From contig JAWNGF010000006.1 in the NCBI GenBank assembly GCA_037039685.1, positions 2,914,001-2,978,000 on the forward strand: 64,000 bases of DNA. The letters are read 5' to 3'. Of this stretch, positions 10,616-22,913 are shown one piece after another. The notes under the pieces are model-generated. The model was not told the DNA's origin, made no database searches, and saw only the letters and a list, made by a program, of their open reading frames with translations. How positions within the stretch are numbered: position 1 is the first letter of the stretch; every line of letters begins with the position of its first letter. The translations under genes and the position numbers were made by a program. The stretch comes from Ceratobasidium sp. AG-K. Lineage: Eukaryota; Basidiomycota; Agaricomycetes; Cantharellales; Ceratobasidiaceae.

Positions 10616-12442
10616 TTAGGGTACTAAGTGCTCCTGGTTAATCACAGGATGTGCTGTGTAGCTTCCTGGTAGTCTAATGCAATAAGAGACTGGCAACACT
10701 TGTTCCACAACTTCAAATGGTCCTTCACATCTGGGTAGGAGCTTCTTGCCTTTACCAGATTTGTCTGAGAGAAGTTTGAGCAAATGTGGGTTGATGAGTA
10801 CCAAGCTACCACTCTCAAACTTAATGTGTTGTTGGTTAGGGTTGTATCCCTTTTGTAGATAGCTCTGAGCAGCTACTAGGGCTTCTTTATCAATCCTGCA
10901 TGCAGCTTCCGTTGCTTGAGTAAAGTGGTCTGCTGACACACTTTCATTACTGGTGCTTGGAATGTGGGACAATGTGTTGGCCATGAGATCTGCTGTTGTT
11001 AGAGGTTGACATCCCCAAAAGAGATAGGCTGGATTCTGCTGTATGGATGTGTGCACACTGTCATTGTAGGAGTGTACAAATCTGGGTAACAGAGCACACC
11101 TATTATCTTTTGCAGGATTTGTGAAGATACATAGACCATTTTCAAGAGACTGGTTCATGATTTCTGTTTGACTGTCAGCTTGGGGATGGTGTGCTGTGGT
11201 GAGTGCATGGATTACTCCCAAGATTTTTGTGAGGGGGTCCTAAAATGCACCAGTCCATCTTGCATCTCCATCAGTGATGACTTGTCTTGGTCAATCATAG
11301 TGACACCAGATATAATCATGGAACAATTTGGCAGTTTCTTCCTCTTCATTTCTAGTGTTGCATGGAATAAAGTTCACATATTTTGCAAGTTTATCAACAA
11401 TTGCCAATATAGCATTATATCCTTTGCTTGGAGGAAGGTCCATGATAAAATCCATAGTGACTAGTTTGAATGGTTGAGAGGGGTTAGGAATGGGTTGTAG
11501 AAATCCTTTTGGGCCAATTCAACTGGGTTTGACTTTCTGGCAAATGTCACAAGTATTTGTATATGGTTTGATATCTTTAGAGATTCTTGGGCAGTAGTAC
11601 AAAGCTACTATGCAATTATATAAAACTGTTCAGCATAACCTACATGAGCTCCTTCCTTAAGGGTATCACATGCTTCCTTAATGATTTCAAGAGGTAGGGG
11701 TTTTGGGATGCATAATCAGAGTTTTTCAGCCCAATCAATGAAGTATAATAGCACATTATCTCCAACAGCAAATGGTGCATGAGGACAGGTTAGCAGGTTG
11801 TGATTATTCTTCACTGTGATTAAAACTTGGTTGAAATATATGTTTTGACTCTATGTGTCCATGAAGTGTATTACATCAGAGGAGTCAATGCTATTTGTAA
11901 GGTTGAAAGTCTTCATTATAGTATACAAGTAGATGGTCATTGGAGTCCTGGTCCAACTCTAGAGTTTCTTGAGTGTTTCCTTCAACGTTGGCAAGTGTAT
12001 GCATAGCTGCAACATCACAGAGGTAGTGTTCAAATTTGTCTCCAATTTTTTTATACAAGTTCTTGATTCCATCTTGCTTGGAACCTAGTGCTAAAGGTTG
12101 GGAAATCTCAGCTAAAGGCCTAGTTGCATAAGAAATGCATCTACAAAGTTGAGAGACTAGATTGGCATTGCTGTGAACTCTTCCAGCTCTATGCAATATC
12201 ATCAGCCCAGGGTAGGCTGAAAATACAGCTCCCCATGCCATAAGTCACTTGTTGAAATTATAGTATGTTCTGCTCCCAGTGAGAGCAGCAGGATCTGTGG
12301 TAGCTACAAACTCAGCCCCTTCAAGATAGACTTGAAATTTGTGAGAGTGTCTTTGAGAGCCAACACTTTGCTTTTGGTTAGGGAATACTTCATTTCTGCT
12401 GGTTAAGGATTCTAGACCGGTATGCAATGGCACACTCAACAT
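10616..12442 (-). pseudogene. pol: RNase H remnant and integrase of element F
   Basis: RNase H motifs FQVYLEGAEFVATTDPAAL and LHRAGRVHSNANLVSQL (12442-12100) are followed by degraded linker. The integrase core shows IMDLPPSKGYNAILAIVDKL (about 11440), then ITDGDARWTG, then AHHPQADSQTEIMNQSLE (11200-11130): the D, D and E positions are all still readable. The C-terminal domain KLLPRCEGPFEVVEQV runs to 10616. The first half is full of stops; the last 200 codons form one open frame. Confidence 0.75.
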
Positions 12443-12489
12443 GGACTATTGTTTTTTCAAAGTCACCCTTATCCCATGTATCCCCCCAG

Positions 12490-13762
12490 TCACGTCATCT
12501 CTGCTAAGATGCAGGAACTGTGAGTCTGAGTTATGTCTCCTTCCTCAGCTGTTTCTACCATACTGGAGCATACCATCCTTCTATTCATAGGAGAATGCTT
12601 GCAGTGATCATCCCAATGCATTAGGGAACCACAATACATACAGCCTCTACCTCCCTTGTCTTTTGGAGTCTTACCCTTAGATACATTGGCTTCATTCTTA
12701 GGGTAGGCTGGATTGGGCAAATCTTTGCACCATCCAGTAGGTTTAGATGAAGTAGCATGTGAGCACACATTGCTACAGTTTTTACCACTATCTTGCAATT
12801 TCTGAAGTGTAATATTCATGCAGTCACACTGACACTGAATGTTGGAGTGCATTCCAGGGTTAGAGCTAAGTTCATTATCATGGAGTTTGACTTGACCCAA
12901 GAAGTCCCTGAATTTGGTAATGGTAGCTGTATCAATGTATGCACACCATAGTTTAGAAGCATTATTCAAGATTGCAAAGATCACTTCTGTGTCTGTCCAA
13001 GAATTGTTGAGAGTGAGAAGTGTTTACTTCCTAATAACATAGTCACTATGAGTTCCTAGACTGTGATGCCTGTTGCGGAATTTGCAGGACAGTGCTTTAC
13101 TCTTGAGACTATCCAGGAATGAGCAATTCATGAAATGAAACATTATCGCAATTTCCAATGTTCCACAATTCCTGGTAATGCTGCATTTGTAATTACCATC
13201 TAGAGAGCAGTACCAGGCTGCTACTCTACCTTTGAATTTCAGAGGAGTTTGTTGTCCTGGCTGAACCCAAGTGTATTCACTATATTCAGAATTAGTGTTA
13301 ATTTGCTGTAGCAAATCAACAATATCATCCATGCAACTGTCCCATTCAGCAATTGAGTCATGCTTGAGTTTAGTGTCATATTGTACAGGAGCTGGCCTGA
13401 AAGGTCTAGGTCTAGCTGCTGCTGCATTGACAGGTCTTTTTCCTGGTCCTCAAGGACCATCAGGATTATTATTGTCATTGCCATCTCTGTGTCCAGGTGT
13501 ATTCTGGCCATTTCCTCCGTTATGATACCTAGAGTGTCTGTTTCCAGGGCGGTCAATCTCACTGTAGCCTCCTGCTCTGGGTGGAGAGTTATTTCCTTCA
13601 CTAATCATTTCATCAAGTTGAGGACAAGGAGGTTGCACTTGCAGTATTTCACTGAAACATCTAGAAGATTGCATTCCAGAGAGTATATCTGTAGGCAGTC
13701 CATTGGGATGAGAGGGTACTGGAGCTTTGGGAACTGGAGTTCTATATAGCAATTTGTGTAAG
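12490..13762 (-). pseudogene. gag: gag of element F
   Basis: Pieces in three frames. The N-terminal part is Pro/Gly/Asn-rich with alternating basic residues (GGYSEIDRPGNRHSRYHNG). The middle (13332-13024) holds the Gag core, with the landmark AAWYCSLDGNYK. The C-terminal part (12984-12490) ends in a zinc knuckle GCMYCGSLMHWDDHCKH (CX2CX4HX4C), near 12650-12600. Frameshifts separate the pieces. Confidence 0.7.
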
Positions 13763-14090
13763 TGTGATAGACATGTAGAATTGATGTATGGCTTTCTCAT
13801 CATGTGTGTGAGATACCCATATAAGGCAATTCCAACTTAGTCTTTGTAATAGACAATGTTGGAAAAAGACTTAAGTTGGAATATCAATATGTGCAACATA
13901 TCAACAGGTACCTAGATTATATTGGTGAATTATGATATTTTCTCCAGATAGCATTCATAAGGAAATGGTGGAGTTATTTGCGTTCCAGTGTTACGGCGCT
14001 TATGGGATCACGTGATCTACCACTTAACTTGTGCTTGATGCTGGGCTAACAACACAAGTCCGTCAAAACTGAACCAAATCACTCCAAATC
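13763..14090 (+). repeat. Repeat X, copy 2
   Basis: Begins TGTGATAGACATGTAG at the broken 5' side of element F gag. It is an inverted copy of 7417-8252 and of 24438-24691. Similarity to copy 1 is visible to about 14090. A TATA-like CTGTATATAAGCCCC at about 14413 lies further along in the same orientation, so the repeat could be the U3 of an LTR that extends to beyond 14450, but I could not define its right end. Confidence 0.6.
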
Positions 14091-15000
14091 AAGGACAGGA
14101 TCGTACGATACACTGTTAGCTTTCATTTACATGTATTTAGAAGCCAGTTGGTACAGTACTTCAAGTGATACAATGTAAACAATAGGTTGCACCAAACTCT
14201 TACATATATGAATGACCTACATGAAACAGCAAAGGACTCTTTACCTTGCAGCAAACAAATAGCGGTCCATAAGGGTCCCTAGACCCAAACAATCTGCGCA
14301 TATCCCAGCAATCAGCACCTCTGTGTTTACCGTTTCAGGTAGTGGCTACATGTTTCATGTACCTATTGTACCCATGGTGTTGGCATATGTTTGGACACCT
14401 CCCTCCTGTATATAAGCCCCCTGGCCAGTCCCTTTGAATGCACCAACACTCTTTACCTTACACACCTGACACACAATCCTATTGCACCTACTGCACTGCA
14501 TTTACCCTTTGCTTGCTGTAAGCACAAACACTGCAACCTGACTCTTGGCTATTAAGAGGACAGTCCCAACAAATACTGGGTAACACTAATAGTAGAAACC
14601 ACACAGCACTAGCAGCATTGCTGATACAGTCATTGAGCCAAAGAGATAGTACAAACATATAGTTAGTGCTACCTTTGTCTAAGTGTTGTACCAAGTAGAT
14701 CTAACTGTACATCACTAAAAAAATAATATTAAATCCTGATTTTATTTTATTAACCTCTAATGATACTCCTCACAGTGTAAATACACACTTAGACCCAGGT
14801 ATAGCTCATAGTTAAGTAGTTTAAGTCTTCTCTTGTACATATGCCCTTTGTGCTCTCCCCCCTTGAGAGCTACAGGTAGCCTGTCAGTTAAGACAGTTTG
14901 GGACCTGCTCACAACTGATCCTACTTCACTCCTGAGTCTCACTGGCTCACTCTTGTAATTGATTTCCTTACTAATTACTCCTCCCTCATCTCTGTTAAAT
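14091..15000. other. No gene recognised; one TATA-like motif
   Basis: Contains the TATA-like motif near 14413 and AT-rich sequence around 14715-14760. No convincing coding frame, RNA gene or further repeat seen. Confidence 0.4.
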
Positions 15001-15019
15001 TAGCAACCTTTGATAGCAA

Positions 15020-15075
15020 CAATGTAGTCCCAGGCATCCCATGGCTCCAGAAGCACAACCCTAAGATTGACCAGA
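15020..15075 (+). pseudogene. Fragment of a gypsy protease/RT junction
   Basis: The plus strand translates as VPGIPWLQKHNPKID, close to the LGIPWLxKHNPxIDW signature found after the protease in gypsy Pol (compare LGMSWLKKHNPQINW in D and LGIPWLRKHNPKIYW in E). The sequence on either side gives no further Pol motif. 15076-15804 holds nothing else I can support. Confidence 0.4.
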
Positions 15076-15804
15076 CAAAGCCTTGTGGCAAAATCTCTCA
15101 AGCGCTTTGCCAAGTGCCTGCCTTGGGGGCTCTTGAGTATCCCACACGGTGCTCTGACATGCTAAGCCCAATTGCCACTGTACAACTGGTGATTTAAAAA
15201 GATGTTTGACTTGCACCCTGGTCTCAAATTCAAGTATGGCCATTTCAAGCTGCAAAATAGCCCATCATCTCCTAGAGAGGATACACAACTGATTGGAAGT
15301 CACATACTACTGTAGCTACCCTGGCCATGGTTTGAACAGTAATAGTACCATAGAGATCACAAACTCAGTTGGCTATATACTCAAATAATTAGGTTGCATG
15401 GTTTGTCACAACAAGATGGTGCTTGTACCAGGCATGCAAATTACACTCATGAAGCCAATACTTTGCCCTGATTTGTCTGCAGAGAATCAGGCACAGAAAG
15501 ACATAGTTATTGCTTTATCCAATTGCAGGTCAGAAGAAACAGATATGGCACCATTTTTGTACTGGAATTCAGCTCAGTATACCATTAGCACACTATGGTA
15601 ATGCAATAATGAGTCATTTGGTATGCTTGAGTAGATGAAACATTCTCCATGTCTATGCTGACTAAGCAGACCTCTCAACTGTTGGGAGCTCTGCTTAGTC
15701 AGCACATGATCATGTGATCAAAGAAGCTTGATTGTTGCTCCAAGGGGAGTTCCCTTGAACCCAACCACCATACTTGATACAATCTACCAGTTGCAACAAT
15801 TACA

Positions 15805-16634
15805 ATGGCCACAAACTCCTTTGTGTTATCTTCTGTTAGCAATGCTGTTTCTCCTTGGCTTGCCTCCCCTCATATTCAAAAAATGAAATTCAAAACAAAA
15901 ATATTCAGTACTATGAGTCTGCACCAAAGTGTGACTACACAGCTCAGCAGTCTTCTTGCTCACTGTTGCACTATGCTTCCAATCACTTGTCCACTCCATT
16001 ACCCCTGCACTCAGCAAATCCTCTTTAAATTAGCATCTTTGCTTGACACTACCCATTTGCAAAATGATAGATCTTCCCTGCTGGCATTCTTCCCTTTCAC
16101 AGATGTTTCCCCTCCAACCCAAACTGGACAACAGAATCTGCATTACTCTCAGCTTCAGGCCCACTTGCTGGATTTGCTGGTCTCAGTCCTACTACCTGGG
16201 TTGCAACATACCCCTATTGATGGCCTGGTTGAGGTGGTATCTCCATCAGGGACCTGTCCCAGCTGGCCAGAGGAGTGTTGTGCCAGGGCTGAGTGGATTG
16301 TGGGAAAGGTGACAACTATGGTGCACAATATGGAACAATGAGTGCAAAAAATGGTGAGTTAAATTCTTACAACCTGTCCAGTGCAGTCATGAATCCTCTA
16401 CGGGCCAATACCACCTCTGCCTCCAAAGACATGGCTATTATTCAGTCTGGCATCCAATCTAACATCCCAGACCAGCAACTTGTCACCATGAGGTTGGATG
16501 AAATGATATGCCATCACAAGCGCCAACAGGCTGTTCATACATACCTTGAGACCTGTAGCTTAGTGGCCCAGGGACTCTGGGGCTTTGTAGATTTGGGCTT
16601 GGTCATTTTCAACTCCCATACACTTGATCACTGA
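15805..16634 (+). CDS. Unrecognised open frames (hypothetical, probably relic)
   Basis: Two overlapping frames, 15805-16341 (from ATG, with AEWIVGKVTTMVHNMEQ near its end) and 16293-16634 (VTMRLDEMICHHKRQQAV), look more protein-like than chance but I recognise no family. They may be exons of a gene whose later part is the JmjC-like relic at 18.2-19.9 kb, or an independent remnant. No promoter is evident. Confidence 0.2.
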
Positions 16635-16869
16635 TGTGACTCCTTTCTTCTAACAGGACTCCAAATCTTGTGCACATGTTATGGCTCTGCTGCAAAAATC
16701 TGGGATCTTGTCACAGCATCATCAATTGTGGTACCATTCTACCGCATTCAGTTCCAAACCAAGGGGCTCACTGTGAACCAGCTCACAGTTTCAAGCGCTG
16801 TGGCTGTATGTTGGTTTATCTCTTCACTAGCCAGTTTCATGTGTACTTAGTAGCATTGAATTTTAGGCT

Positions 16870-17485
16870 AAAAGTCATTCAATAGCTCCTCTACAACCTT
16901 CACCAGCACAAATGCCCTACATGCCCCACAACAACCTCCATCACAAGCTACCTGGCCACTGACCAGCTCCCTTCCTGCTCCAGTTCTCATGGCTGTCTCA
17001 CCACCTCCAAACCTCCCTGTACCCACCATGGCAGGAGCATCCATGCCCCCCCAAATGAAGGTTGGAGGTCCTCCCTGCAACATATTAGACAACCAGGACC
17101 ACTGGGCCACTACAGTCCATCCATACTTCCATCGACTGTGGAGGTTCCAGTGAGAGTTAATGTGCCTACTTACTCTTCATTGGACAGAATCACTGGGGAG
17201 CAGGATGGCCCAAGTCATGCTTGCCTACCTATGCCTCCTCCAAGCACTATACCAGCCCACTGTATGGATTTGAACACAATGTTAACTGAGGAGGATACAG
17301 AGACTGGGTTGACTGGGGCTGAGAAGACTGGGGAAACTGAAGATACTCAGGAAACCTGGGAAACTGGACAGGCTGAGGTATCTGATCTCATTCCACCAGT
17401 AGCAACAATGCCTGGTAAGCAAGGGTTGACTTGTATAACTGAGAATAATATGACCAAAACCAGGCTTAGATACACCCTCTCCTGA
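16870..17485 (+). CDS. Pro-rich then Glu/Thr/Gly-rich low-complexity coding-like stretch
   Basis: One frame around 16880-17130 is Pro-rich (PSQATWPLTSSLPAPVLMA), and a following frame (17138-17485) carries a repeated ETG/TGE pattern (EDTETGLTGAEKTGETEDTQ). Disordered acidic stretches also flank the JmjC-like relic (GSQTEEDETESEEDE, about 19680), so this could be an upstream exon of that gene. No domain seen; low certainty. Confidence 0.2.
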
Positions 17486-18211
17486 GCCTGAGGGAATTTC
17501 TACTATATTTCCATGTTTGTCTTCTTTCCATTACTATTCCTTCCTACTTACATCATTGCTAGATGTCTCATCCTTGTTGTCCAAGAAATGTTCATGCAGT
17601 AACTCTTCTGGCTCCTCTAGCTCTATTGAAGGTAAGTGCAAATACACAGATGTTGGGCACATCTAAGCAGGGATTTCACCAGTACCATTATCAAAATGCC
17701 TTCAACTTGACCCAACTGTACCTGGTTCAGCTGGCAAGGAGCAACCAGGGAGGACAGGGAGGTAACCAACTATACAGGATGGTAATGATAGCCTCATGGA
17801 ACAAAATATGATGCCAAGGACAAACTGATGACTATGCAGATGCCAGTCCACCCATTTCCCATAATGAAGTTTCTGGAAAGATGCTCTTCCCCATGACCTT
17901 GTATAGCACCCCTGTGTTGAAAAGGGGAGATGCAGCACAACTTGATGATTTTGGGTCAACCAAGAAGGGATTTAAGCCAATGAATGATATGTATAAGAAA
18001 CCAAAGGTTAGTCTTTGGACTGCTTTGATCTCAATTTTACTCACTCCTCTGAAGGCAGCCAAAGCAATTTCCTTGTCTTGCCCTTGTTCAGAAAATCCAG
18101 CTCAGCCCATCAACCAAGTATTCAATGTCCCACAAATCCCAAGTCAGGTGGGTTGCCAGTTTGGCAAGGAGACAGGTGTGTAACTATTGATTCTAGCATC
18201 ATGATTGGGAT

Positions 18212-19919
18212 ATGTTTGAGCAGTTGCTTGATGCATCCAAGCTTTCAACTTACCCATGTCCAGACTGGTGCTCATCCATCTGTTGTTTAATCCCAGAGCT
18301 GCCCTCCCAAATGTCTGCTCATAATCTGGGTGCAATGTTCTCAGACCATCATAGTGTCATTCTTCCAGGGCGTCAAGCACAAAAGGCATCTTGCTGGGTG
18401 GATGCTAATGGAAGAATTACTTTGGAGAGCATCTTTGATCAAGATGCCCTAGTGGAGTGCTGTGGTAAGGCATCATTCATTGGTGCAGTCCTCCATTCTG
18501 ATTTTATGGTAGACTTAGACTTCAGCTCCTTTGTTGATGGCAAGCAGCAGGCTGTGTCCCAGTATTTCACTACTTGCAACTTGTTGGACCATCTATATGA
18601 TGAGACTGGGCATGTTCTGAATCTTCTGGACTTGGGAGACCATGCACACACCATTGGACAACCCACAGCTGTCAGGTCAGCTACTTCTTGCTATTGATGT
18701 TGAGTCATACTGAGAAATTTCACAAGGCATCTAACATCAGATGTGGTAGCATTCAATTCCACAAAGTATATGAACCAAGCATATCCCAGCTTCCCTCATG
18801 ACCTGGCCTCCTGGATGCTACTGGCTGGGGGAGGTGCAATTACCAGGGATCATGTTGATGCCTCTGGACTGGCCACATATGTGGAAGTACTGGAAGAAGC
18901 TGGGAAGATCCAGATGATTTGTCTAGGCCCCAAGTGCCCTTCCCATGACCTTTTTGACAACAGCAAGCCCTGGATAGATGACCACTGGGGAAATGTCTCC
19001 AAAGGATTTCAGTTCATGAAGGATATTTATGTTTGGGAAGCTATTTATCTGCCTGCTGGATCCACATTGTATGCTTTTCACTCCTGGCTACCAAGGCAAA
19101 ATATGTTTACTTCTGATTTCCAGGATCATGCAGCCTCATACAATTCATTTTGTCCTTACCCTGGGGCCAACACTCTGCCATGGTGGTCATTTTTACTCCA
19201 TTCACACCAAGAATCACTCCCTGCATGGCAGAAGAATTGAACATTTCCACTCTGGTGCCCTTACAAATAACTCCCACAACTTGTCTTGGGTTCTCTTGCA
19301 ATGCATGGTCCTATATGCTCACCAGAAGATATTTGAGCAGGGAATGGGGCAGCCCTTATTCTTTGGATCAGCTTGCAGTCTTGGTGCACATGTGCAGTCA
19401 CCCAGATCTGTATACCTCTCAGACTGAGGCCCAGCCTAAGCAGAGAGGTTATCAGGTCCAGCATGCAAAGGCCATGTTGTCTGCTAAGAACCACCTGGGG
19501 GCTTAGGATCCACTGCAAGATCATTTGGAGGTAATAAAGACCAGGGCAGCAGAGTGGCAGGTATATCTGAGGACTGAGTGCTATGATGCCAAGACAGGAA
19601 GGGTATACCCCCCAGGTGATAGCACCCTGGGTGGAGAAGAAGGCTCAGTGGCATCCAAGGGAGAAGAGAAGGGATCACAGACTGAGGAGGATGAGACTGA
19701 GAGTGAGGAGGATGAGACTGACTCAGAGAAGAGTAGTGGAACTGATAGTGGGAGTGCTGGGAGTGATAGTGACAGTAACAAAGGAACTGGGCTGCATGAT
19801 GATTGGTGTGGTGAGGGTAGTAGTCTATTCCCTTCAAGCTGTAGTTTTTCTGCAATGATTGATCTGTATGCATACAAGAAGAACTGTCAAATCATCCCAA
19901 AAATAAAATTCTGTCCATG
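18212..19919 (+). pseudogene. JmjC-like Fe(II)/2-oxoglutarate dioxygenase-type gene, intron-containing relic
   Basis: The segment 18743-19068 encodes WMLLAGGGAITRDHVDASGL, where HVD (18851-18859) fits the H-x-D iron-binding pair of the JmjC/cupin fold. A canonical intron (19069-19123) joins PAGSTL to IMQPHTIHFVLTLGPT and CHGGHFYS, whose GGH supplies the distal iron ligand. Downstream is an acidic Ser/Thr/Asp tail (19645-19800). Upstream frames (18212-18697) probably contribute an N-terminal exon with an intron near 18675-18740. JmjC proteins of this kind are numerous in agaricomycetes; whether this one demethylates histones cannot be said. Exon 2 changes frame near 19340, so it may be decayed, or further introns are missed. 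Confidence 0.5.
19069..19123 (+). other. Intron in the JmjC-like gene (55 nt)
   Basis: Donor GTATGC and acceptor TTTCCAG. Removal restores a continuous frame and an uninterrupted JmjC motif across the junction, which is strong evidence that it is a real intron. Confidence 0.65.
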
Positions 19920-21329
19920 AAAACCCTAGAATTGTGATCTGCACACTGTAATACTGTATACACTGGCTCAAATGTTCATTATCCTGATTGTAATACTGTT
20001 CAGAGCTATGTCCATAGTCCTGGATATAATTGTGATGATGATCATGTTCATGTCCATGATCATGTCTTGACATCTTTGCTGCAAATGATCATGAAGTCTC
20101 ATATCCTCCCTTTGAACCATCTAAGATAGGTGATTATGCATGATCACTTTGCTTCATCTCTGCTGTGTGAACATTGAACAAATCTACTGAACCCCCTCCC
20201 CAGGATGGCACCCCAGATAAGGAAACAGTTGTGGCCCAAATCACTGGGCTGATCCCAACCTGCCAAGGGCCCCAAGCAAAAAATAAAATAAAAGAATCAG
20301 TCACCAACATGGTCACCAACATGTTCTTAGTGCTGTGTCCTCTTTTCCTCAGCCAAACTGAGTGCTGAAGATCTCTAGAAAAAGCCCAAAATCTTGTTCA
20401 TCTTGTGGGGTCTTGGGATTCAGAGGAGGTGCTTGTCAGGCTCCCAAACACTCATGAAGTCATGTGAGCCCTTGCAAGATAAGCATGCATTTCACTTTTG
20501 ATTGCTTGTGAGCCGTCAAAAGCACTAAGGAGCTGCCACAAGCTTGACCAGCACCCCCATCTATCCTGAGACCACCCAAGATTCTTGGGTTTGGCTGTTG
20601 CTCTTCCATCACCAACTCCACCTTGTGTGCATGCTCCTGGGCCTGAGCCATGAGCCATGGCACATGGACAAGGGTGCAGGTACTCCTACACAACTGTCCT
20701 GCCTAACTGCAGGCTTTGACACAGGTACTGGGTGAGCTCCATTCAATTATGATAACCCCCATCTGTTGAATGTCAATATTGTACTAGTACACAATACCTG
20801 TAGATCAACAAGCCTACAAAATGTACCTAATTAAACCTTGACAGTCAAACTGATAATCCACTACCCCACCCATGGGACTCAACCAACCAAATGGAGAATC
20901 AATCAATCTAACTACATCTGCATTTGGTGCACTGGAACTAGAACCAGCAAATTTCAGCCTCTCTGCCTTAAAGCCCACAGAATTAGTGCCCTTTGGAGAT
21001 TATGGCACTAGTTTCAACCAAATCAGTCAGGGAAACCAGGGTTCATTGGGTGTTTTTTTTGCTGATGAACAAACAACCAGCTTGCCATCTAGAAGATTTC
21101 ATCCATGCACCAGCCTGCCATGGTGAGCAACCAGGGACATTTGGATAATAAATATGGCACCAATGGCCCAGCATGTCCTGCATACCTCCAACCTGGTGGC
21201 CAAATGCCTAATCAAACAACTGCTGAAGATGGGCAATCAACTGGACAAACTTTTGGGCAAGCATAGCTTAGGGCCATTGACTGTTTAGACCTGAAATACA
21301 AATGCTTCTGCCAATCCTTGAACTCAGCC
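19920..21329. other. No gene recognised between the JmjC-like relic and the LINE
   Basis: Short open frames on both strands lack family resemblance. 20872-21126 on the plus strand could be the distant N-terminus of LINE ORF1, but nothing proves it. Confidence 0.35.
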
Positions 21330-21359
21330 CCTCAGCTCTGGACTCACCCCCACTAGAGC

Positions 21360-22913
21360 TGCATGCATCCCAAGTCTGCCCAAAAAGTCCTATGCATCAA
21401 CAGTGGCCAACAACACTCAAATAGGTAACAAGATAAACCCTGGCACTCAGGTACCTAAAAGTTCAAGTCCAGTGCAAACAAATCCCAAGGCAAAGGCGCC
21501 AGCAGTGGTAAGAATAGTACTCAGGCTCCAGGGAGGTATGCCCAAGGACAAACTATTTGCCTTACAACCACTAATCATCAGATACAAAATTGAAAACCTC
21601 AGCAAACACACTGGCACTGCAGAAGCAAAACTCCTCATGCCCCACTGGACCATCTTGGGGATTCTTGTCATGCTCTTCTTGCCATAAACCAACCCTCAAA
21701 ACATTCTCAATGTCAAAGACAAAATCAAAGGGGCACTCAAGATTGCCTCTCCTTCATTGTTAATCCACAATGTCCCATGGTCCACAGTTGTGCTTGCTAA
21801 CATCCCAACAGGAGTTTATAACCTACATGGCAACCAGCAACCATTCAGAGAAGAAACTCTTCTTGATGAACTATGTGGGAACAACCTCTTCTGGTGCATC
21901 CAGATCACCCAGACACCAAAATGACTTTCCCAGCCAAGAATATCAACAGATTCACAGCATCAATCGCAGCAGCATTTGAGCACCCAGATGGATCTTTGCT
22001 CCACCAGCTTTGGGAGGAGAAGATATTCAGGTTTGTAAGTGTCACAGGCCTTGCTCCTGACAATGGTCTGGGTGCTGCGCCTTCATTGCTTGTTGGCTGC
22101 CTTGTTGGTGTATTTGTTGTTTTGCCCCCATTGTGTGCTTGTTGGCTGCCATGTAGATTGTTTGTTTGTTTACTCCTTTGTTGTTGCTTCTCTTGCTTAA
22201 CCCTTTGTACACATGGATTTTTAGCATGTTTTCTCCGGTCTGTGATTTCTCAGGAGTGATGCGCATTGATCCCCATGTGCTATGCACTCTTCTTGTTCTG
22301 ATGTTCCTTTCATGCTCCTGTTGGACAGTTGTGCTTTCCCCATGTAGATAGTGCTCCCTTTCTTCTGCAGCTATAAAGGATGCAAGGGAAATTGTCTTGG
22401 AACCCCAAGAACAATTCACCTTGTTGTTTACCCACTCTACTTTGCCCTGAGGAGGTTATCCAACATCTTTGGGAGCCTCTCAGTGATTTCCCAGCCTAAG
22501 AGCCACTCATCAGTCTCAAACAACCCCTCTCTGAGCAGGTTGTGACAGTAAGGTTTGCCAGGATCCAGAGGTGGAATTACAAGCTGCTGCTCAAGGTCTG
22601 TGGTAAATGCCTCTCCTATGACCGACCATGAGCAGACCAGCTGCAAGCTTCCAGCATAGTGCCACCAATGTACCAATACCCACCCTACTGAGCAACACAA
22701 CAACAATGCCAGCAATGAAGCCAAGAGATTTGTCCAACCAACAACCAATGCAAAGACCCAGCCCACTGCAGGGTCTGCAAGGGAGACCACCTGTTCAATC
22801 ACTCAACATGCCCTACAAGAGCAAAGTACCCAGTGCCAATTACCACAACTCACATTTCCCAAATCACCAAACCAATGCAGGACTGAGTGCGGAACCCATC
22901 CATGTACTGCAAC
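21360..22913 (+). pseudogene. LINE ORF1 (RNA-binding gag-like protein), split by a solo LTR
   Basis: Starts around KKSYASTVANNTQIG, continues with VVRIVLRLQGGMPKDK and, after stops, VPWSTVVLANIPTGVYN and LLDELCGNNLFWCIQ, features of fungal Tad-like ORF1. The LTR interrupts it after DGSLLHQLWEEKIFRFVS; it resumes with RFARIQRWNYKLLLKVCGKC. A CCHC-type finger CKDPAHCRVCKGDHLFNHST follows at about 22744-22803. Several stops are present in addition to the insertion. Confidence 0.65.
22040..22547 (+). repeat. Solo LTR of the A/B family with target duplication GTAAG
   Basis: TGTCACAGGCC ... GGTTGTGACA, 508 bp, plus orientation, with TATA box CTATAAAGG and transcript-start-like AAGAACAATTCAC 35 nt further. 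Flanked by GTAAG at 22035-22039 and again at 22548-22552. A perfect 5-bp duplication with no internal sequence marks a solo LTR formed by LTR-LTR recombination. Confidence 0.92.

Larger units (their letters stand above)
10616..13762 (-). mobile_element. Element F: internally deleted gypsy retrotransposon without chromodomain
   Basis: Minus-strand order: gag (13762-12490), RNase H remnant (12442-11891), integrase (11600-10616). No protease and no RT can be found between the gag zinc knuckle and RNase H, which lie within about 200 bp of each other, so roughly 2 kb has been lost. Integrase ends with INQEHLVP and has no chromodomain, so it belongs to another gypsy lineage than A, B, D, E, G and H. 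The 5' end is cut by repeat X at 13763 and no LTR is identified. Confidence 0.78.

Noticed and set aside
19834..20073. His-rich minus-strand frame (MSRHDHGHEHDHHH)
   Set aside because: Arises from an ATG/CATG-rich simple sequence near 20025-20065; no promoter, intron or homologue evident.
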